DNA of 64,000 nucleotides, from assembly GCA_021818265.1 (NCBI GenBank), contig JAKAEP010000003.1, positions 50,335 to 114,334 on the forward strand. The letters are read 5' to 3'. Shown here one piece after another: positions 58,235-64,000 of the stretch (positions within the stretch are counted from its first letter, which is position 1; each line of letters opens with the position of its first letter). The notes below the pieces were generated by a model. It was given only the letters and a program-made list of their open reading frames with translations, was not told where the DNA came from and did no database searches. The translations under genes were made by a program, and so were the position numbers. The stretch is from Actinomycetes bacterium (GTDB lineage: Bacteria > Actinomycetota > Acidimicrobiia > Acidimicrobiales > RAAP-2).

Positions 58235-58332
58235 CGGGTCAGTATCGCATCGAGCGCACGACCCCAAGGGCCCGACCGCGCCCGCCGGTGGGCGACCCCG
58301 AGGACGGCAGCGACCGGTCCTAGCGTGGGTCC

Positions 58333-59550
58333 ATGGCGACGCGAGGCCCCACGACCCGAGATGGCACCGGGCCCCTGGTGCGCCCGCGAAGCCGGGGGCG
58401 GGCGTGGCGGACCCTCACGGGCGCCCTCCTCGGTGCCGCTCTCGTCGTCCTCAGCCCCCTCGCCGTCCCCGTGGCGAGCGCGGCGGGCACCACCGCATCG
58501 GGGCCCCTCGTGCGCGGGGTCAGCGGCGCGCGCTTCGGCGTGCACACCCCCATCCGCGTCGTCAGCTTCAGTGGCCCGAGCTACACGCTCGCCGTCGGAC
58601 TCGCCAACCACGCCGTCGACGGCACACTCGAGCGGCCGAGCGCGATGTGCCGCACGACCCCGGGGTGCGTGGCGGCGGTGAACGGGGACTTCTTCGACGT
58701 CACCCCGCGGGGCGCGATCGACCCCGGCGACGTGGTGGGCGGGATCATCCAGGACTGCGTGCTGCTGCACACTCCCCAGATCTCCCACCAGGAGGTGAAC
58801 CTCGACCAGCACACGGTGAGCCAGGGCCTCAACTGGTCGAGCACGCTCACCGTCAACGGAGCGTCCGTAGCGATCACGGCCGTGAACCAGGAGCTGCCGA
58901 TGCGCTACCCCGGGGTGGACCTCCCCCTCGCGGGCACGCTCCTCTACACCTCGGCCTACTACATCGCGACCCCCTGGGCGCCGGGCTGGACGACGTACCG
59001 CTTCGCCCAGGTCGACCCGGGCGCGAGCCCGACCACCCTCAACTCGACCGCATCGCTGCAGTTCGTCGGGGCGCTCGCCCACGCGACCCACGTCACCCCC
59101 GGCGAGGTCGTCGTCGTCGCCCCGCCGGGCTCGCCCCTGGGGGCCCTCGCGCCCGGCGCGACCGCCGCGCTCGCCACCACCTCGAACGCCGGGTGCGACG
59201 TGCTCGGCGGTCATCCAATCCTGCTGGAGAACGGCACGCCGGTGCGGGTCAGTCGGACGGACACCTACATGTGGCAGCGCTTCCCGCGCACGGTGCTCGG
59301 CTGGACGAGCAGCGGATCGACCGTCCTCATGACCGTCGGGGGCACCGACCAGCGCGCCGGCGCGACCGCCGGCCAGCTCATCAGGATCCTCCAGTCCCTC
59401 GACGTGGTGACGGCGATCGACCTCGACGGGGGCCAGTCGACGTCGATGTTCGCGAACGGCCGGGTCGTCTACCACCCGGGACGGGTCGAGCGGCCCGTCG
59501 CGACGGCGCTGCTGGTCCTCCAGGCCCCGGCGGCCCCGGCGACGGCCTAG
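58333..59550 (+). CDS. Secreted phosphodiester glycosidase family (NAGPA-domain) protein
   Basis: Signal peptide; AAVNGDFFDVTPRG, MTVGGTDQRAGATAGQLIRILQSLDVVTAIDLDGGQSTSMFANGRVVYHPG. Confidence 0.82.
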   Translation: MATRGPTTRDGTGPLVRPRSRGRAWRTLTGALLGAALVVLSPLAVPVASAAGTTASGPLVRGVSGARFGVHTPIRVVSFSGPSYTLAVGLANHAVDGTLERPSAMCRTTPGCVAAVNGDFFDVTPRGAIDPGDVVGGIIQDCVLLHTPQISHQEVNLDQHTVSQGLNWSSTLTVNGASVAITAVNQELPMRYPGVDLPLAGTLLYTSAYYIATPWAPGWTTYRFAQVDPGASPTTLNSTASLQFVGALAHATHVTPGEVVVVAPPGSPLGALAPGATAALATTSNAGCDVLGGHPILLENGTPVRVSRTDTYMWQRFPRTVLGWTSSGSTVLMTVGGTDQRAGATAGQLIRILQSLDVVTAIDLDGGQSTSMFANGRVVYHPGRVERPVATALLVLQAPAAPATA

Positions 59551-59602
59551 GGCCTCCCCGCTCGTGGCGGGCGCACGCCCTCCCCGGAACGGCGTCGACC
59601 CG

Positions 59603-59935
59603 TTAGGGGCAGATCATCTCCCGGCGCAGGACGTCGTTGTCGGCGTCGGGCGTCGCGTCGAGGATCCTCGAGCGCGCCGCGTCGTTGTCGCGCGAGGGTG
59701 GCAGCGTCGTCGGTGGCCCCACCTGGTTCGAGTGGACCGTGCTGAGCGTCGGGCCCCCGACCACGTAGCGGATGGTGCACGGGATGGAGGTGTGCTCGTT
59801 CGCGACGTACATGAAGATGCCTCCGCCGATCACCACGAGGGCGATGACCGTGGCGATCAGGACCTGCACACCCTCGCTCAGCCTCGGCCGGCGCGCCACG
59901 TCGGCGGGGTCCACGGGCGGGGTCTCGGGGGTCAC
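59603..59935 (-). CDS. Small single-pass membrane protein, unknown function
   Basis: TM segment VQVLIATVIALVVIGGGIFMYVA; GTG start inferred at 59935. Confidence 0.6.
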   Translation of the reverse strand: MTPETPPVDPADVARRPRLSEGVQVLIATVIALVVIGGGIFMYVANEHTSIPCTIRYVVGGPTLSTVHSNQVGPPTTLPPSRDNDAARSRILDATPDADNDVLRREMICP

Positions 59936-60009
59936 GCCGGAGGATTCTAGGGTGAGGACCCGCTCGCCCCACCGCCCCGCGGGCCCGGCGACGGGCGCCC
60001 GCACAGCGG

Positions 60010-60036
60010 AAGACCCCCGCACGAGGCGGGGGTCTT
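60010..60036 (-). terminator. rRNA operon terminator-like hairpin
   Basis: AAGACCCCCGC-ACGAG-GCGGGGGTCTT, 11-bp stem just downstream of 5S. Confidence 0.75.
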
Positions 60037-60044
60037 CCTTAGAA

Positions 60045-60160
60045 ATCCCGGCGGCGACCTACTCTCCCAGGGGGGGACCCCCAAGTACCATCGGCGCGGG
60101 TGGGCTTGACTTCTGTGTTCGGAATGGGAACAGGTATATCTCCACCGCCATGACCACCGG
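60045..60160 (-). rRNA. rrf: 5S ribosomal RNA
   Basis: Characteristic 5S sequence on minus strand (..GGTGGTCATGGCGGTGGAGATATACCTGTTCCCATTCCGAACACAGAAGTCAAGCCC..); ends approximate. Confidence 0.9.
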
Positions 60161-60239
60161 AAACCTACGCTCCACCGGAGTGGGGGCCGTCACGACCCCT
60201 TGAGCGTCTTAGAACGAGCACGAGCATCATCAACTCCAA

Positions 60240-63292
<3,053 letters not shown>

Positions 63293-63567
63293 GAAATTGA
63301 TATTTATTAGATGCTCGTGCTCGTTCTAAGAATCTCAAGGATCGCAACGACGCTCGACCCACGCCGCTAGACAACCGCGGGCGGGGAACGTCGGGGCGAG
63401 AGGCCCCCGAGGGGGCGTCGCCGGAGGAGTCGCTCCTCCAAAACGGAAGACGAGAGTCCGGACACCCACCACCCACGACACGCCACACGGGCGCGCCCTC
63501 GGGGCGACGGGGCCGACTAGCCAGCATTCAACTCGGTAGCTGTCTGCCCCCAATGGGCAGATGTGCT

Positions 63568-64000
<433 letters not shown>

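Overview
High-GC actinobacterial chromosome segment, probably Acidimicrobiia-like (inferred from 16S character and the FtsR/GarA/GcvH neighbourhood; not tested). It is densely coding, with many 4-bp ATGA/GTGA gene overlaps. Main blocks: (1) a Liv-type ABC transporter operon plus a 3-hydroxybutyrate dehydrogenase-like SDR (1-4.2 kb); (2) a GNAT and glutamine-synthetase-like pair divergent from a homoprotocatechuate-type meta-cleavage cluster with an acetoacetate-decarboxylase-family gene and a MarR regulator (4.2-10.7 kb); (3) a glycine-cleavage operon gcvT-gcvPA-gcvPB led by a small MerR gene with a palindromic upstream site, then thiG and thiD (10.7-17.2 kb); (4) a bifunctional nuclease / MerR(FtsR) / FHA(GarA) / gcvH synteny block (20.7-22.9 kb); (5) a protein with a coding tandem repeat (25.2-27 kb); (6) an ~18 kb island for lignin-derived aromatics (27.0-45.4 kb): ADP-forming feruloyl-CoA synthetase-like gene, feruloyl-CoA hydratase/lyase, divergent MarR, Liv-type ABC importer, vanillate demethylase oxygenase, vanillin dehydrogenase, 4-hydroxybenzoate hydroxylase, and all steps of the protocatechuate 4,5-cleavage pathway (LigK,U,J,I,A,B,C-like); (7) pgi-gnd-pgl-zwf, ppsA and a PfkB kinase (45.4-54.6 kb); (8) secreted proteins (54.7-59.9 kb); (9) an rRNA operon on the minus strand, 5S-23S-partial 16S (60.0-64 kb). 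The most notable system is the contiguous ferulate/vanillate/4-hydroxybenzoate to protocatechuate 4,5-cleavage island, whose ferBA-type activation module resembles that known from Sphingobium SYK-6 but here lies in an actinobacterial genome. No CRISPR array, transposon, prophage or tRNA gene was recognised.
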